From assembly GCA_023428025.1 (NCBI GenBank), contig JAEYZN010000013.1, positions 1 through 64,000 on the forward strand: DNA of 64,000 nt, read 5' to 3'. Of the stretch, positions 20,412 to 28,697 are shown piece by piece. The stretch is from Bacillota bacterium (GTDB taxonomy: Bacteria; Bacillota; Clostridia; Christensenellales; SZUA-584). Within the stretch, counting starts at the first letter, position 1. The number at the start of each line of letters is the position of its first letter. The position numbers and the translations under genes are program-made. The notes beneath the pieces are model-generated. The model was not told the DNA's origin and searched no databases. It saw only the letters and a program-made list of their open reading frames with translations.

Positions 20412-21389
20412 ATGAAGAAGTTTTTGATATATGTGCTGGCCGCAATGCTGGCCGCGGCAGGGCTCGCGGCCTGCGCGCCCGCGAATACGGAAAACACGTC
20501 GCCAAGCGCTGTTGACGGCGGCAGACTGAGCGTGGTGACCACGATATTCCCGCCGTACGATTTTGCGCGCGCGGTGGCGGGCGGGCTCGCGGACGTGACC
20601 ATGCTGATCGACCCCGGCGCGGAGGTGCACTCGTTCGACCCGACCACTGAGGACATCATGAAGATACAGAACAGCGACGTATTCATCTATACCGGCGGCG
20701 AGAACGACGCCTGGGTGGACACCGTGCTGGAATCCATGGATACGGACGGCAAGCTCATCGTCCGCATGATGGACGCCGTGACGCCGCTTGTGGAAGAGAC
20801 GGTGGAAGGCATGCAGGAGGAAGAAGAGGAAGAGGAAGAGAGCGCCGGACTGGAGGTCCTGGAATACGACGAGCATATCTGGACGTCGCCCCGGAACGCC
20901 ATACTGATCGTGGACGCGATAGCGGACGCGCTGGGCGGCGCGGACAGCGCCAACGCGGAGGCGTATAAAAAGAACGCGGCGGATTACACCGCGAAGATCC
21001 AGACGGTGGACGACCGGATAAGGCAGATCGTGGACGACGCGCCGAGCAAATTGATCCTGGTGGCGGACAGGTTCCCGTTCCGCTATCTGGCGGAAGAGTT
21101 CGGCCTCGACTATTACGCGGCGTTCAGCGGGTGCAGCGCCGAGAGCGACGTGAGCGCGGCCACGCTGGCCTACCTGATCGACAGGGTCAAGCAGAACAAC
21201 ATCCCATACGTGTACCATATCGAGTTCAGCAACAAGCAGGTGGCAACGGCGGTGTGCGAGCAGACGGGAGCGGACATGCTGCTGCTGCATTCCTGCCACA
21301 ACGTGACGAAGGACGACTTCGCCGCAGGCGCGACCTATGTGACGCTGATGGAGCAGAACGCGGATAATCTGGAAAAAGGACTGGAGTGA
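20412..21389 (+). CDS. znuA: Zinc ABC transporter substrate-binding lipoprotein
   Basis: About 325 residues. The ATG at 20412 has a perfect AAGGAGG and opens a lipoprotein signal peptide with lipobox LAAC (about residue 20). The cluster-9 metal-binding protein motifs are present: TTIFPPYDFARAVAG, GAEVHSFDPTTEDI with a ligand His, DEHIWTSPRNA with a ligand His, and YHIEFSNKQVATAVCEQTGADMLLLHSCHNVT. The loop that is His-rich in many zinc-binding members is here a run of about eight glutamates. It delivers metal to the ZnuC/ZnuB pair encoded downstream; the stop overlaps the next start. Confidence 0.9.
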   Translation: MKKFLIYVLAAMLAAAGLAACAPANTENTSPSAVDGGRLSVVTTIFPPYDFARAVAGGLADVTMLIDPGAEVHSFDPTTEDIMKIQNSDVFIYTGGENDAWVDTVLESMDTDGKLIVRMMDAVTPLVEETVEGMQEEEEEEEESAGLEVLEYDEHIWTSPRNAILIVDAIADALGGADSANAEAYKKNAADYTAKIQTVDDRIRQIVDDAPSKLILVADRFPFRYLAEEFGLDYYAAFSGCSAESDVSAATLAYLIDRVKQNNIPYVYHIEFSNKQVATAVCEQTGADMLLLHSCHNVTKDDFAAGATYVTLMEQNADNLEKGLE

Positions 21390-22099
21390 ATATGGCGCTG
21401 ATTTCCTGCGAAAACCTCACTATGAAATATGACGGCCACACGGCGGTGGAGGGCGTCAGCTTCGCGCTGGAGCCGGGGGATTACCTCAGCATCGTGGGCG
21501 AAAACGGCAGCGGCAAGAGCACGCTGATCAAAGGGCTGCTCGGGCTGATGAAGCCAGCGTCGGGGACGGTGCGCTTTACCGGCCTCCGGCAGCGCGAGAT
21601 CGGCTATATGCCGCAGCAGACCGCAGTGCAGAAGGACTTCCCCGCCAGCGTAGGCGAGGTGGTGCTGTCCGGCTGTCTCAACCGCCAGGGCTTTCTGCCG
21701 TTCTACACCGGCGAAGACCGGCGGCGTGTGCGGGAGAACATGGAGAGGCTGGAAATCAGCGGCCTTGAGAAGACCTGTTACCGGGAGCTGTCCGGCGGGC
21801 AGCAGCAGCGGGTGCTGCTGGCGCGCGCGCTGTGCGCCACCGAGAAGCTGCTGCTGCTGGACGAACCCGTGGCCGGGCTGGACCCGGTGATCACGTCGGA
21901 GCTGTACGCGCTGATCGACAGCCTGAACCGGGAGCGGGGCATCACCGTGATCATGGTGACGCACGACGTGCGCAGCGCCGTACAGTGCGGCAACAAGATA
22001 CTGCATATGGACACACAGGCCGCTTTCTTCGGCAGCCGGGAGGATTACATGGAGACGGACATCTGCCGCCGGATGATGGGGGTGCACGCGCATGCCTGA
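21386..22099 (+). CDS. znuC: Zinc ABC transporter ATP-binding protein
   Basis: 237 residues. GTG 21386 overlaps the znuA stop by 4 bp; ATG 21392 is an alternative. Walker A is GENGSGKSTLIKG, the Q-loop region is MPQQTAVQKDF, the signature is LSGGQQQRVLLARAL, and Walker B is KLLLLDEPVAGLDP with a switch His in VTHDV. It belongs to the metal-type (cluster 9) ABC ATPases and powers uptake through the adjacent permease. The C-terminus overlaps the permease start, so the genes are translationally coupled. Confidence 0.93.
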   Translation: MNMALISCENLTMKYDGHTAVEGVSFALEPGDYLSIVGENGSGKSTLIKGLLGLMKPASGTVRFTGLRQREIGYMPQQTAVQKDFPASVGEVVLSGCLNRQGFLPFYTGEDRRRVRENMERLEISGLEKTCYRELSGGQQQRVLLARALCATEKLLLLDEPVAGLDPVITSELYALIDSLNRERGITVIMVTHDVRSAVQCGNKILHMDTQAAFFGSREDYMETDICRRMMGVHAHA

Positions 22100-22910
22100 T
22101 CTGGGAAGCCTTTTCTCGTATACGTTTATTGTGCGCGCGCTGATTGTGGGCACGCTGGTGGCGCTGTGCGCCGCGCTGCTGGGCGTCAGCCTCGTCCTCA
22201 AGCGCTACTCGATGATCGGCGACGGTCTGTCTCACGTGGGGTTCGGCGCGCTGTCGGTGTCCCTCGCGATGAACCTCGCCCCGCTGGAGGTATCGCTGCC
22301 GGTGGTGGCCGTCGCGGCGTTCCTGTTGCTGCGGCTCAGCGAGCGCAGCCTGATAAAGGGGGACGCGGCCATCGCGCTGGTGTCCAGCAGCGCCATCGCC
22401 ATCGGCATCATCGTGGTGTCCATGACGACGGGTATGAACGTGGACGTATACAACTACATGTTCGGCAGCATCCTCGCCATGAGCGAGAGCGACGTCATAT
22501 TGAGCATCGGCGTGTCCGCCGTGGTGCTGACGCTGTACGTATTGTTCTACAACAAGATATTCGCGGTGACGTTCGACGAGAATTTCGCCAGGGCCACGGG
22601 CATCCGCGCGGGCCGGTACAACATGCTGATCGCGCTGCTGACCGCCCTCATCATCGTGGTGGGCATGCGCATGATGGGCGCGATGCTGATATCCAGCCTC
22701 GTCATCTTCCCGGCGCTGACCGCGATGCGCATGTTCCGCACGTTCAGGAGCGTGGTGGTGTGCGCGGCAATCACATCGGTGGCGTGCTTCGCCGCGGGCA
22801 TATTCATATCGTTCGTCTGGCCGGTGCCGGTGGGCGCGGGCATTGTGGTGGTCAATCTTGTCATCTTCTGCGTGTTCACGATCATAAAATTGTTTATCAA
22901 AAGGGCGTAA
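22092..22910 (+). CDS. znuB: Zinc ABC transporter permease
   Basis: A 272-residue ABC-3 family permease with about eight membrane helices. The recognisable core includes RYSMIGDGLSHVGFGALSV near the N-terminus and the coupling region FDENFARATGIRAGRYNMLIALLTALIIVVGMRMMGAMLISSLVIFPALTA. It starts inside the end of znuC (8-bp overlap) and is the last gene of the metal-uptake operon, unless the lipoprotein downstream is cotranscribed. Confidence 0.93.
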   Translation: MPDLGSLFSYTFIVRALIVGTLVALCAALLGVSLVLKRYSMIGDGLSHVGFGALSVSLAMNLAPLEVSLPVVAVAAFLLLRLSERSLIKGDAAIALVSSSAIAIGIIVVSMTTGMNVDVYNYMFGSILAMSESDVILSIGVSAVVLTLYVLFYNKIFAVTFDENFARATGIRAGRYNMLIALLTALIIVVGMRMMGAMLISSLVIFPALTAMRMFRTFRSVVVCAAITSVACFAAGIFISFVWPVPVGAGIVVVNLVIFCVFTIIKLFIKRA

Positions 22911-22974
22911 AGCTTTCAGAGGAACAATGATGGACCGGCGTTCGTCTTACGGACGAGGAAACGGAGGCGCGGAT

Positions 22975-23358
22975 ATGAAAAGATATGTATGGTTGGCGGC
23001 GGCGCTGCTGCCGGCGGTTCTCATGGCGGCGGGCTGTGGCGCAGAGACGGTGTATGGAGCGGGCGACACGTCCATCAGCGCAAAGGCGGGGGAAACGTTC
23101 ACCATCGAACTGGAGGAGAACCCCACCACCGGTTATCAGTGGAGCGTGACGGTGAGCGACGAGACCGTCGTGGCGCTGGACAAGGACGAGTATGTGCCGG
23201 ACGATACGACCGGCGACATCGCGGGCTCCGGCGGGACGCGTGTGCTCACGTTCAAGGCCGTAAAGGCGGGCGACGCGACCATCGACATGGTGAATGAGCG
23301 CAACTGGGAGCCCGGCCCGGACGGCGAGAAGCTGCAATTTACTGTCAACGTCAGTTGA
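22975..23358 (+). CDS. Chagasin-like (inhibitor I42) lipoprotein
   Basis: 127 residues from ATG 22975 (ACGGAGG upstream). The signal peptide ends with lipobox MAAGC. The mature part has the chagasin/I42 beta fold signatures: the NPTTGYQW loop (residues about 43-50), a central GSGGTRVLTF strand and the RNWEP loop. In characterised members these three loops plug the active site of papain-like cysteine proteases. The first gap after znuB is only about 65 bp, so read-through from the zinc operon is possible. Its protease partner is not in the window. Confidence 0.8.
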   Translation: MKRYVWLAAALLPAVLMAAGCGAETVYGAGDTSISAKAGETFTIELEENPTTGYQWSVTVSDETVVALDKDEYVPDDTTGDIAGSGGTRVLTFKAVKAGDATIDMVNERNWEPGPDGEKLQFTVNVS

Positions 23359-23462
23359 CGGCACTCAGGAAACCCCCGGCCCTTTTGTTTGCAGAGCAAG
23401 CCTTGAGGCGGTGCCGGCACATGGGTTTGCCGGGGAAATGTATAGATTATAAACAAGAAAAT

Positions 23463-23493
23463 AACCCCCGGGCATAACGCGCCGGGGGTTTTT
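23463..23493. terminator. Bidirectional terminator
   Basis: AACCCCCGG / CCGGGGGTT stem with T runs on both sides. It ends the lipoprotein unit on the plus strand and can end the small Gly/Trp/Cys gene on the minus strand. Confidence 0.85.
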
Positions 23494-23630
23494 GACAGGC
23501 GATGGCTTTTTGGTTGTGATCAAGAGATTAGCTTGTGGCCTGATGTACGGCCTGCCACTGATGGCAGACCGTTTCCGGCTACGGCGTATTACGGCCTCGC
23601 CGGAGGGTTATAGGCGAACCTGAGGTGCTG

Positions 23631-23741
23631 TCAGCACCAGCCGCCGCGCCAGCCGCGCCAGCCGCCACAGCAGCCGCCGCCCCAGCCGCGGTTCCAGCCG
23701 CCGCCGCACCAGCCACGGTTCCAGCCCCATCCACAACACAT
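23631..23741 (-). CDS. 36-residue Gly/Trp/Cys-rich peptide
   Basis: Too short for ordinary ORF calling but strongly supported. ATG 23741 on the minus strand follows AGGGGGTG at good spacing and the frame runs 36 codons to TGA. Composition is extreme: 15 Gly, 8 Trp, 6 Cys, 4 Arg, 2 Asn, arranged in repeats of the GGGWNRGW and GGWRGW kind, with Cys doublets at positions 2-3 and 24-25 and a C-terminal Cys. Its promoter-to-start segment is nearly the same as that of the Cys/Arg-rich gene at 37201-37527. I know no family with this sequence. A cross-linked surface or spore-layer peptide, or a metal-binding peptide, would fit. Confidence 0.7.
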   Translation of the reverse strand: MCCGWGWNRGWCGGGWNRGWGGGCCGGWRGWRGGWC

Positions 23742-23778
23742 AAGCTTCACCCCCTTGCTTACATATATATTCAATGAC
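23742..23778 (-). promoter_or_regulatory. Shared leader, copy A
   Basis: Minus strand GTCATTGAATATATATG (23762-23778), then six bases, then the ribosome site and start GGGGGTGAAGCTTATG. Copy B at 37528-37563 differs at two positions within the two conserved blocks. Conservation this tight suggests a common promoter and leader; I cannot assign the sigma factor. Confidence 0.6.
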
Positions 23779-23876
23779 TCTCAATGCGGTGCCGCCGTTT
23801 TTTAGCGATGTGTTCTCACGATGAATGCCGATATAAAGCGCGGCGCAAACTAACGATGCATCGGGAGGTGATCTGC

Positions 23877-24008
23877 ATGAAGCAAAGAAAGCCGAGAAAT
23901 AAAGCCCCGCGCGAGATGGTGGAGGCGCAAAAAGCCGCGCTCAGCAAGGTGGGTGTGGATAACGTAGCCGTGGAGAGCGGCAACGTGCCGAACCCGCACG
24001 ACGGCTGA
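23877..24008 (+). CDS. 43-residue basic peptide, function unknown
   Basis: ATG 23877 follows a near-perfect GGGAGGTGATC ribosome binding site, and a strong terminator follows the stop, so this is a complete small gene. The product starts MKQRKPRNKAPREMVEAQKA: basic in its first half, with a single predicted amphipathic helix and an Asn/Pro-rich end. No family is recognised. It is divergent from the Gly/Trp/Cys peptide gene, with about 135 bp between the starts. Confidence 0.6.
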   Translation: MKQRKPRNKAPREMVEAQKAALSKVGVDNVAVESGNVPNPHDG

Positions 24009-24024
24009 ACAGGCGCACGCACTG

Positions 24025-24054
24025 AAAAACACCGCGGCGTTGCGGTGTTTTTTC
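24025..24054 (+). terminator. Rho-independent terminator
   Basis: AAAAACACCGC / GCGGTGTTTTT stem with a T tail. Confidence 0.85.
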
Positions 24055-24077
24055 GTGCTGCGGAAAGATCAGCGGTT

Positions 24078-25154
24078 TTACAGATCGGTTTTCTCGCCCT
24101 GTTGCTGCTTCTTCCTGCGCCGGTAGCGGAGAATGATCAGCAGCACGATGAGGGCCACGGCGATCAGCACGGCGATGACGGCTCCGGTGCTGATGAACGA
24201 AGCGGAGGGCGCGGGCGCGGGTGTGGGAGAAGGCGCGGCCGCGCTTTGCGCGGGTGTGGGCGGCGCGCCCGGTTGGGCTTCGTTCACCGTGAAGGTGCGG
24301 TTTTCGCGTGTCTCGCTATCGTGATACTGGTATCCGACCAGCAGCGAATAGTCTCCAGGGATGGGCGGATCGTCCGTCTCGTCCAGATAGATGCGGAACC
24401 AGGCGCGCGGCGCCAGCTTGACCGGAGAGAGTTCCTGAGGCGCAGTGGTGTTGCCCAAACCATCGGACACCTCATAAGTCAACCTTTTGAGAACCACCAT
24501 CGTCGCCAGTTTGTTTTCAACGGTGAAGAAGGGCTGGTTTTGAGCGCCGTCGAACGCCACGTCGCTTATGGTGAGAGGCGCGTTGGGCGCCGCGGCCAGC
24601 TGGCCGGTCACGATGCGCACCGGAATGGCCTGTGCGTTTTTGATGTTGACCGACTCGTCCGCCGCGGCGTTGCCGCCGTCTTCCGTTTCGCCAACGCTCA
24701 GCGTATAAAAGCACACCGCGCCGATGAATTCGCTGTCCGGGATATCCGGCACTGTCACACTGAGGCTGACCGGGCTGCTCTCGCCGGACCGGAGGGTGAA
24801 CGGCTCGGCGGAGACCTCTATATTCTGTGCCATTATGTAGCCTGTATCGGCATAGCCGTAATTATCCGTATCCTGCCCGACATAGACCAGCTCGCCGGTG
24901 GGCGACGTATAAGCGTTTGCGCTTTCCGCGTACAGCAGGATGTCGCTGTCCGAATCGTTGACGGCGGTGACGGTGAGGGTCTGCGCTTCACCCGGCTCGG
25001 CCAGGATAAAAAAATACCCGGCGTCCGGATCGAGCTGGCCGGATGTGTACTGGGGATAGACGGAGAATACGCTGCCGCCAGCCGCCAGCGCCATTGGTGA
25101 TGCGGCCATCAGCGCCATCGCACCGAGAAAAAAGAGCATCCACTTCGATTTCAT
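24078..25154 (-). CDS. DUF916-like secreted, membrane-anchored protein
   Basis: 358 residues from ATG 25154 (AAGGTGGA upstream). An N-terminal signal peptide (MLFFLGAMALMAASPMALAAG) is followed by two Ig-like beta domains. The first begins FSVYPQYTSGQLDPDAGYF...EPGEAQTLTVTAVNDSDSDI, as in the DUF916/WxL-interacting family. A Pro/Ala-rich stalk leads to a C-terminal helix (about 320-342) and a basic tail RYRRRKKQQQ. The topology is therefore extracellular with one membrane anchor. WxL-type partners are not encoded nearby, so the peptidoglycan-binding role known for that family is only a hypothesis here. Confidence 0.65.
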   Translation of the reverse strand: MKSKWMLFFLGAMALMAASPMALAAGGSVFSVYPQYTSGQLDPDAGYFFILAEPGEAQTLTVTAVNDSDSDILLYAESANAYTSPTGELVYVGQDTDNYGYADTGYIMAQNIEVSAEPFTLRSGESSPVSLSVTVPDIPDSEFIGAVCFYTLSVGETEDGGNAAADESVNIKNAQAIPVRIVTGQLAAAPNAPLTISDVAFDGAQNQPFFTVENKLATMVVLKRLTYEVSDGLGNTTAPQELSPVKLAPRAWFRIYLDETDDPPIPGDYSLLVGYQYHDSETRENRTFTVNEAQPGAPPTPAQSAAAPSPTPAPAPSASFISTGAVIAVLIAVALIVLLIILRYRRRKKQQQGEKTDL

Positions 25155-25364
25155 GATTTCCACCTTGCCTTTGCGAACAAAAATACCGTACATTTAGGAT
25201 ATGTGAGGCACGGCCTGTCTAACCGCGCAATCTGAAAACAGGGCGTCAATATGAGGACAAGCAACGGCGGTGCGCGAATTTTGCTCCATGTGGCAGAGTG
25301 GGTAAAAAACAGCGTTTTGAGCCGAAAATATTAACATGGTGCAGTATTTTTCCTGAAAACCATA

Positions 25365-25373
25365 TGCTATAAT
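25365..25373 (+). promoter_or_regulatory. Extended -10 promoter element
   Basis: TGCTATAAT lies 39 bp upstream of the zinc-ribbon protein start. The -35 region is weak, consistent with an extended -10 promoter. Confidence 0.45.
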
Positions 25374-25411
25374 GACACAAAACAGCTGAAATTATGCAGG
25401 AGGGCAAGTCC

Positions 25412-27034
25412 ATGTATTGTTCCCGTTGCGGATTCCAGAATGAGCCGGGGAATGCTTTTTGCAGCAAGTGCGGCACTCCCCTGGAACAGCTGGCGCCGCC
25501 GCAGGCTCCCCCCCAGGAAGCTGTGCCGCCGCAAGATTACGTTCCGCCCCAGGGGTACGCGCCGCCTCCGGGCTATATGCCACAAGGCGCTGCGCCGCCG
25601 GACGCGAGATATGCGCCGCTGCCACCGAAGAAGAAACGCACCGGGTTGGTCATCGGGCTGATCGCCGGAGGGGTCGCGCTGGTCGGCGCGCTGGCGGCGG
25701 TATACTTTCTGGTGCTTGCCGCACCCAAACTGGACGGCACCTGGGTGTGCGAGGACCGGGGCTGGGTGCTGCAGATAAAAGGGCAGTCTCTGACGGAATA
25801 CAGCCCGTCCGGCACGGATACCGCGCGCTATAGCTTCGAGAACGGCAAGGGCGAAGCGGCGCTGCGGGACGGCGGCGTGAGCTTCACGGTGACGGGCGAC
25901 AGGATGAGCCTGACGGATGAGGTGACGGGCGACAGATACCTGTTCACGCGGGATGATTCGGACACGGACATAGAGGAAGTGGTGATTTCCGGCTTTGCCG
26001 GGCTGTGGAGCAGCGAAGAGCTGGGCGAGGTGCTGGAATTCGCTGGCGGGGGCAGGCTGAACGTCTACTCGGGCGCGGGCGACTTTACGGGCAGCTACGA
26101 CTACGATATCAGGAAAGGCGAAGGCTCATTCACGGTAGAGGGGACCGACGTCACCTTCAGTGCCGGATGGGATACGCTGAGCGTGGGCACGATCGGCCCT
26201 TATGCGCGCGCGGAGAAAGGACTGGACGTGACCGCGTTCGTGGGCCGGTTCGCCAATCCGCTGCCGGCCACGTGGTATGAGACGACGGGCGCCTACGGCG
26301 AGATCACGTTCGGCGACGACGGGACGTTCACACTGACATTGTATGGCGAGACGTTCACCGGCACCTACACCTATGACACACAGGCGGCGGCGGGCATCGT
26401 CACCATCGACGAGACGGGCGATCCGGCGGACTTCACCTACACGGACGGCACGCTGACGCTGGACGGCATGACGTACACGCAGGATTACGTGGCGCAGCCC
26501 ACGGGCGACGACGTGCTGACAGCGATAGCGGGCATCTGGTACGACACCGCGACACCGGGCGAAACCGTCACGTTTTACACGGACAGGACGGTGGACGTCG
26601 GCTCGCCCGAAGGGACGCACAGCGGCACGTTCACGTTCAACCCGCTGGATCTGAGCGGCGTGATCACCGTGAGCGACGACACGCAGACGGTGGAATTCAA
26701 CTTCTACCTGTCCGGCGAAACGCTGTATGTGGACGAATACACGTATTCCCGCGAGGAGCCCGTGGTCACGGAAACAGGGTCCATTCTCGGCACCTGGTAT
26801 GACACGGAGGGCTTGCTGGGGACGCTGTATTTCGACAAGGACGGAATGGTCATCATGGAGTCGTACGGTGTTTTTGTTTACGGCTCATACGCGTTCGACG
26901 CGGCTTCCGGCGTTGGCTCGATGAGTCTGGAGGTCGAGGGCAGCACGTACACATTGAACGTATATATGTTTGGCGGTTCGCTGTATACCGACGACGGGGT
27001 GTATACGAAGGACTTCGTGGCGCAGGCGGCGTAG
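25412..27034 (+). CDS. Zinc-ribbon membrane protein with tandem beta repeats
   Basis: 540 residues, ATG 25412 after AGGAGGG. A zinc ribbon (CSRCGFQNEPGNAFCSKCG, about 3-21) is followed by a Pro/Gln/Tyr-rich linker, one membrane helix (about 80-105) and a long extracytoplasmic region. The latter holds about five copies of an 80-residue beta unit that starts GTW/GLW/ATW/GIW plus Y or V and has a central FTGSYDYD- or FTGTYTYD-like hairpin, as in DUF5640-type lipocalin-like domains. Two units end in YTQDYVAQ or YTKDFVAQ. Function is unknown; the layout suggests a surface stalk or sensor. Confidence 0.75.
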   Translation: MYCSRCGFQNEPGNAFCSKCGTPLEQLAPPQAPPQEAVPPQDYVPPQGYAPPPGYMPQGAAPPDARYAPLPPKKKRTGLVIGLIAGGVALVGALAAVYFLVLAAPKLDGTWVCEDRGWVLQIKGQSLTEYSPSGTDTARYSFENGKGEAALRDGGVSFTVTGDRMSLTDEVTGDRYLFTRDDSDTDIEEVVISGFAGLWSSEELGEVLEFAGGGRLNVYSGAGDFTGSYDYDIRKGEGSFTVEGTDVTFSAGWDTLSVGTIGPYARAEKGLDVTAFVGRFANPLPATWYETTGAYGEITFGDDGTFTLTLYGETFTGTYTYDTQAAAGIVTIDETGDPADFTYTDGTLTLDGMTYTQDYVAQPTGDDVLTAIAGIWYDTATPGETVTFYTDRTVDVGSPEGTHSGTFTFNPLDLSGVITVSDDTQTVEFNFYLSGETLYVDEYTYSREEPVVTETGSILGTWYDTEGLLGTLYFDKDGMVIMESYGVFVYGSYAFDAASGVGSMSLEVEGSTYTLNVYMFGGSLYTDDGVYTKDFVAQAA

Positions 27035-27186
27035 AACAGCGCGGGCTGATTCGAGATATTGGCATGATGATGGGGGCGTGAACAAGCGCACCTTTTTACC
27101 GTCTTTGGAAACTTTTGGTGCACCGTCGGTTTCTAATACGGCGGGGCTGGACGCAAGTTTCCTTGTTTGTTTTTTTCCTGAAATTG

Positions 27187-27225
27187 TTCATAAACCTTTC
27201 ATTTTATGGTCATGTTTATGTCAGA
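27187..27225 (+). promoter_or_regulatory. Four TCA-centred direct repeats at 11-bp spacing
   Basis: TTCATA (27187), TTCATT (27198), GTCATG (27209) and GTCAGA (27220) recur at exactly 11-bp steps upstream of the HtrA-type protease gene. Direct repeats at one helical turn are typical of OmpR/PhoB-family response-regulator sites, and htrA genes of Firmicutes are often under a secretion-stress regulator of that class. The match to any specific site is inferred. Confidence 0.4.
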
Positions 27226-27277
27226 ATCGCGGCGTATCTTGAAGGTAACGGAAGAAAAACGCGAAGGAGATACGAAC

Positions 27278-28582
27278 ATGAACGAGTATAACGGATACAA
27301 TGGCTATAACGGCTATAACGGCTATAACGGATACAACAATACATACGGCGGTTATGGCGGGCAGTACGCCCCGCCGCCGGAGCCGCCGAAGCGGCAGAAA
27401 AAGAAGGGCGGCGCGGTGAGCGTCGTGGTCGGCTCGATATCGGGCGCGGTGATCGGCGGTCTGGTGGTGGGCCTTGTGTTGGGCGGCAGCCTGACGGGCG
27501 CGGCGTCGCAGCAGGCGTACATCGACCAGGCGGTGGCATCGGCGCTGAAGGCGCAGAGCACCACGCAGCTGGGCGCGGCGGATTCCGCCGGCGCGGACCA
27601 GACGGTGTACAACGAGGTATCGCTGGTGACCACGGAATATTCGCAGGCCATCCAGCAGGTGGTGGAGAACACGTCGGCCAGTGTGGTGGGCATCGCGACG
27701 GGCGTCGGCACCGGCACCGGCGTGATCGTGAGCAGCGACGGGCTGATACTCACCAACGAGCACGTGATCGCACAAGAGGACGCGTCCATCATGTTCCAGC
27801 CGTTCGGACAGCAGCGGCCCGCGGATACCACCATCACGGTGACGCTGCTGGACGGCAAGGAATATGAGGCGCAGGTGCTGTTCTCCGACGAGACCATGGA
27901 CCTCGCGATCATCAAGATTGATGCGACGGACCTTCCCGCCGCGACGCTGGGCGATTCGGACAGCGTGAAGGTGGGCGAGCTCAGCGTCGCCATCGGCAAC
28001 CCGCTGGGCCTGGAGCAGACGGTGACCAGCGGCATCATATCCGCGCTGGGCCGGAGCGTGCCCATCACCAACACGCAGATCGCGGAGAACCTGATCCAGA
28101 CGGACGCGGCCATCAACTCGGGCAACAGCGGCGGCGCGCTGCTGAACGCGGACGGACAGGTGATCGGCATCAACAGCTACAAGCTGTCGGGCGGCGAGGG
28201 CATCGGCTTCGCGATCCCCATCAACGCGGCCAAGCCGATACTGGAGCAGATCATCCAAAACGGCGAGTTCAGGCAGGCGCAGATCGGACTGTCGATGATC
28301 GACAAGGAGCTGCTGAACTATTACAACTACAACAGCAGCATCACGCTGGACAAGGGGCTGTATGTGTATGAGGTGAACGCCGATTCGGACGCATATGCCA
28401 AGGGCCTCCGGCAGGGAGATGTGATCACGGCGGTGGACGGCAAAGAGGTGAACACAATCCTCGAGTTCAAGGAGCAGCTCTACAAGCACCTGCCCGGCGA
28501 CAGCGTGACGCTGACGGTGCTGCGGGACGGCAGCGAAACGCAGATGACGGTGGCGCTGTCGGAAGCGTCGGCGTCGGCATAA
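27278..28582 (+). CDS. HtrA/DegP-type serine protease
   Basis: 434 residues, ATG 27278 after GAAGGAGA. The N-terminus is a low-complexity NGY repeat (about residues 4-22) and a basic Pro-rich stretch, then one membrane helix (about 45-70). The trypsin-like domain shows the triad His in LTNEHVIA, Asp in MDLAIIKID and Ser in NSGNSGGALL. One PDZ domain closes the protein (GLYVYEVNADSDAYAKGLRQGDVITAVDGKEV). It is a membrane-anchored quality-control protease acting outside the membrane on misfolded exported proteins. It appears monocistronic with its own terminator. Confidence 0.93.
   Translation: MNEYNGYNGYNGYNGYNGYNNTYGGYGGQYAPPPEPPKRQKKKGGAVSVVVGSISGAVIGGLVVGLVLGGSLTGAASQQAYIDQAVASALKAQSTTQLGAADSAGADQTVYNEVSLVTTEYSQAIQQVVENTSASVVGIATGVGTGTGVIVSSDGLILTNEHVIAQEDASIMFQPFGQQRPADTTITVTLLDGKEYEAQVLFSDETMDLAIIKIDATDLPAATLGDSDSVKVGELSVAIGNPLGLEQTVTSGIISALGRSVPITNTQIAENLIQTDAAINSGNSGGALLNADGQVIGINSYKLSGGEGIGFAIPINAAKPILEQIIQNGEFRQAQIGLSMIDKELLNYYNYNSSITLDKGLYVYEVNADSDAYAKGLRQGDVITAVDGKEVNTILEFKEQLYKHLPGDSVTLTVLRDGSETQMTVALSEASASA
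27293..27336 (+). repeat. 9-bp tandem repeat inside the protease gene
   Basis: GGCTATAAC-type units in tandem encode the repeated Asn-Gly-Tyr stretch. Such repeats can vary in copy number between strains. Confidence 0.7.
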
Positions 28583-28605
28583 GGGCGTATACATTGCAAC
28601 AAAGA

Positions 28606-28633
28606 CCGGGGAGGCATTCTCCCCGGCTTTTTG
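28606..28633 (+). terminator. Rho-independent terminator
   Basis: CCGGGGAG / CTCCCCGG with a 5-nt loop and a T run. Confidence 0.9.
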
Positions 28634-28637
28634 CTTG

Positions 28638-28666
28638 TTGGGAATCCGAACGGCCTGTGATACAAT
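28638..28666 (+). promoter_or_regulatory. Sigma-A-like promoter of the deaminase gene
   Basis: TTGGGA, 17-bp spacer, TACAAT, with TG-rich sequence before the -10. Confidence 0.5.
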
Positions 28667-28697
28667 CGATAAAGACCGATAGACAGGGGGAGTGATG

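Noticed and set aside
23640..23740. GCC/CCA-rich tract as a simple tandem repeat or CRISPR-like array
   Set aside because: Units are irregular and codon-phased on the minus strand, where they encode the Gly/Trp/Cys peptide.
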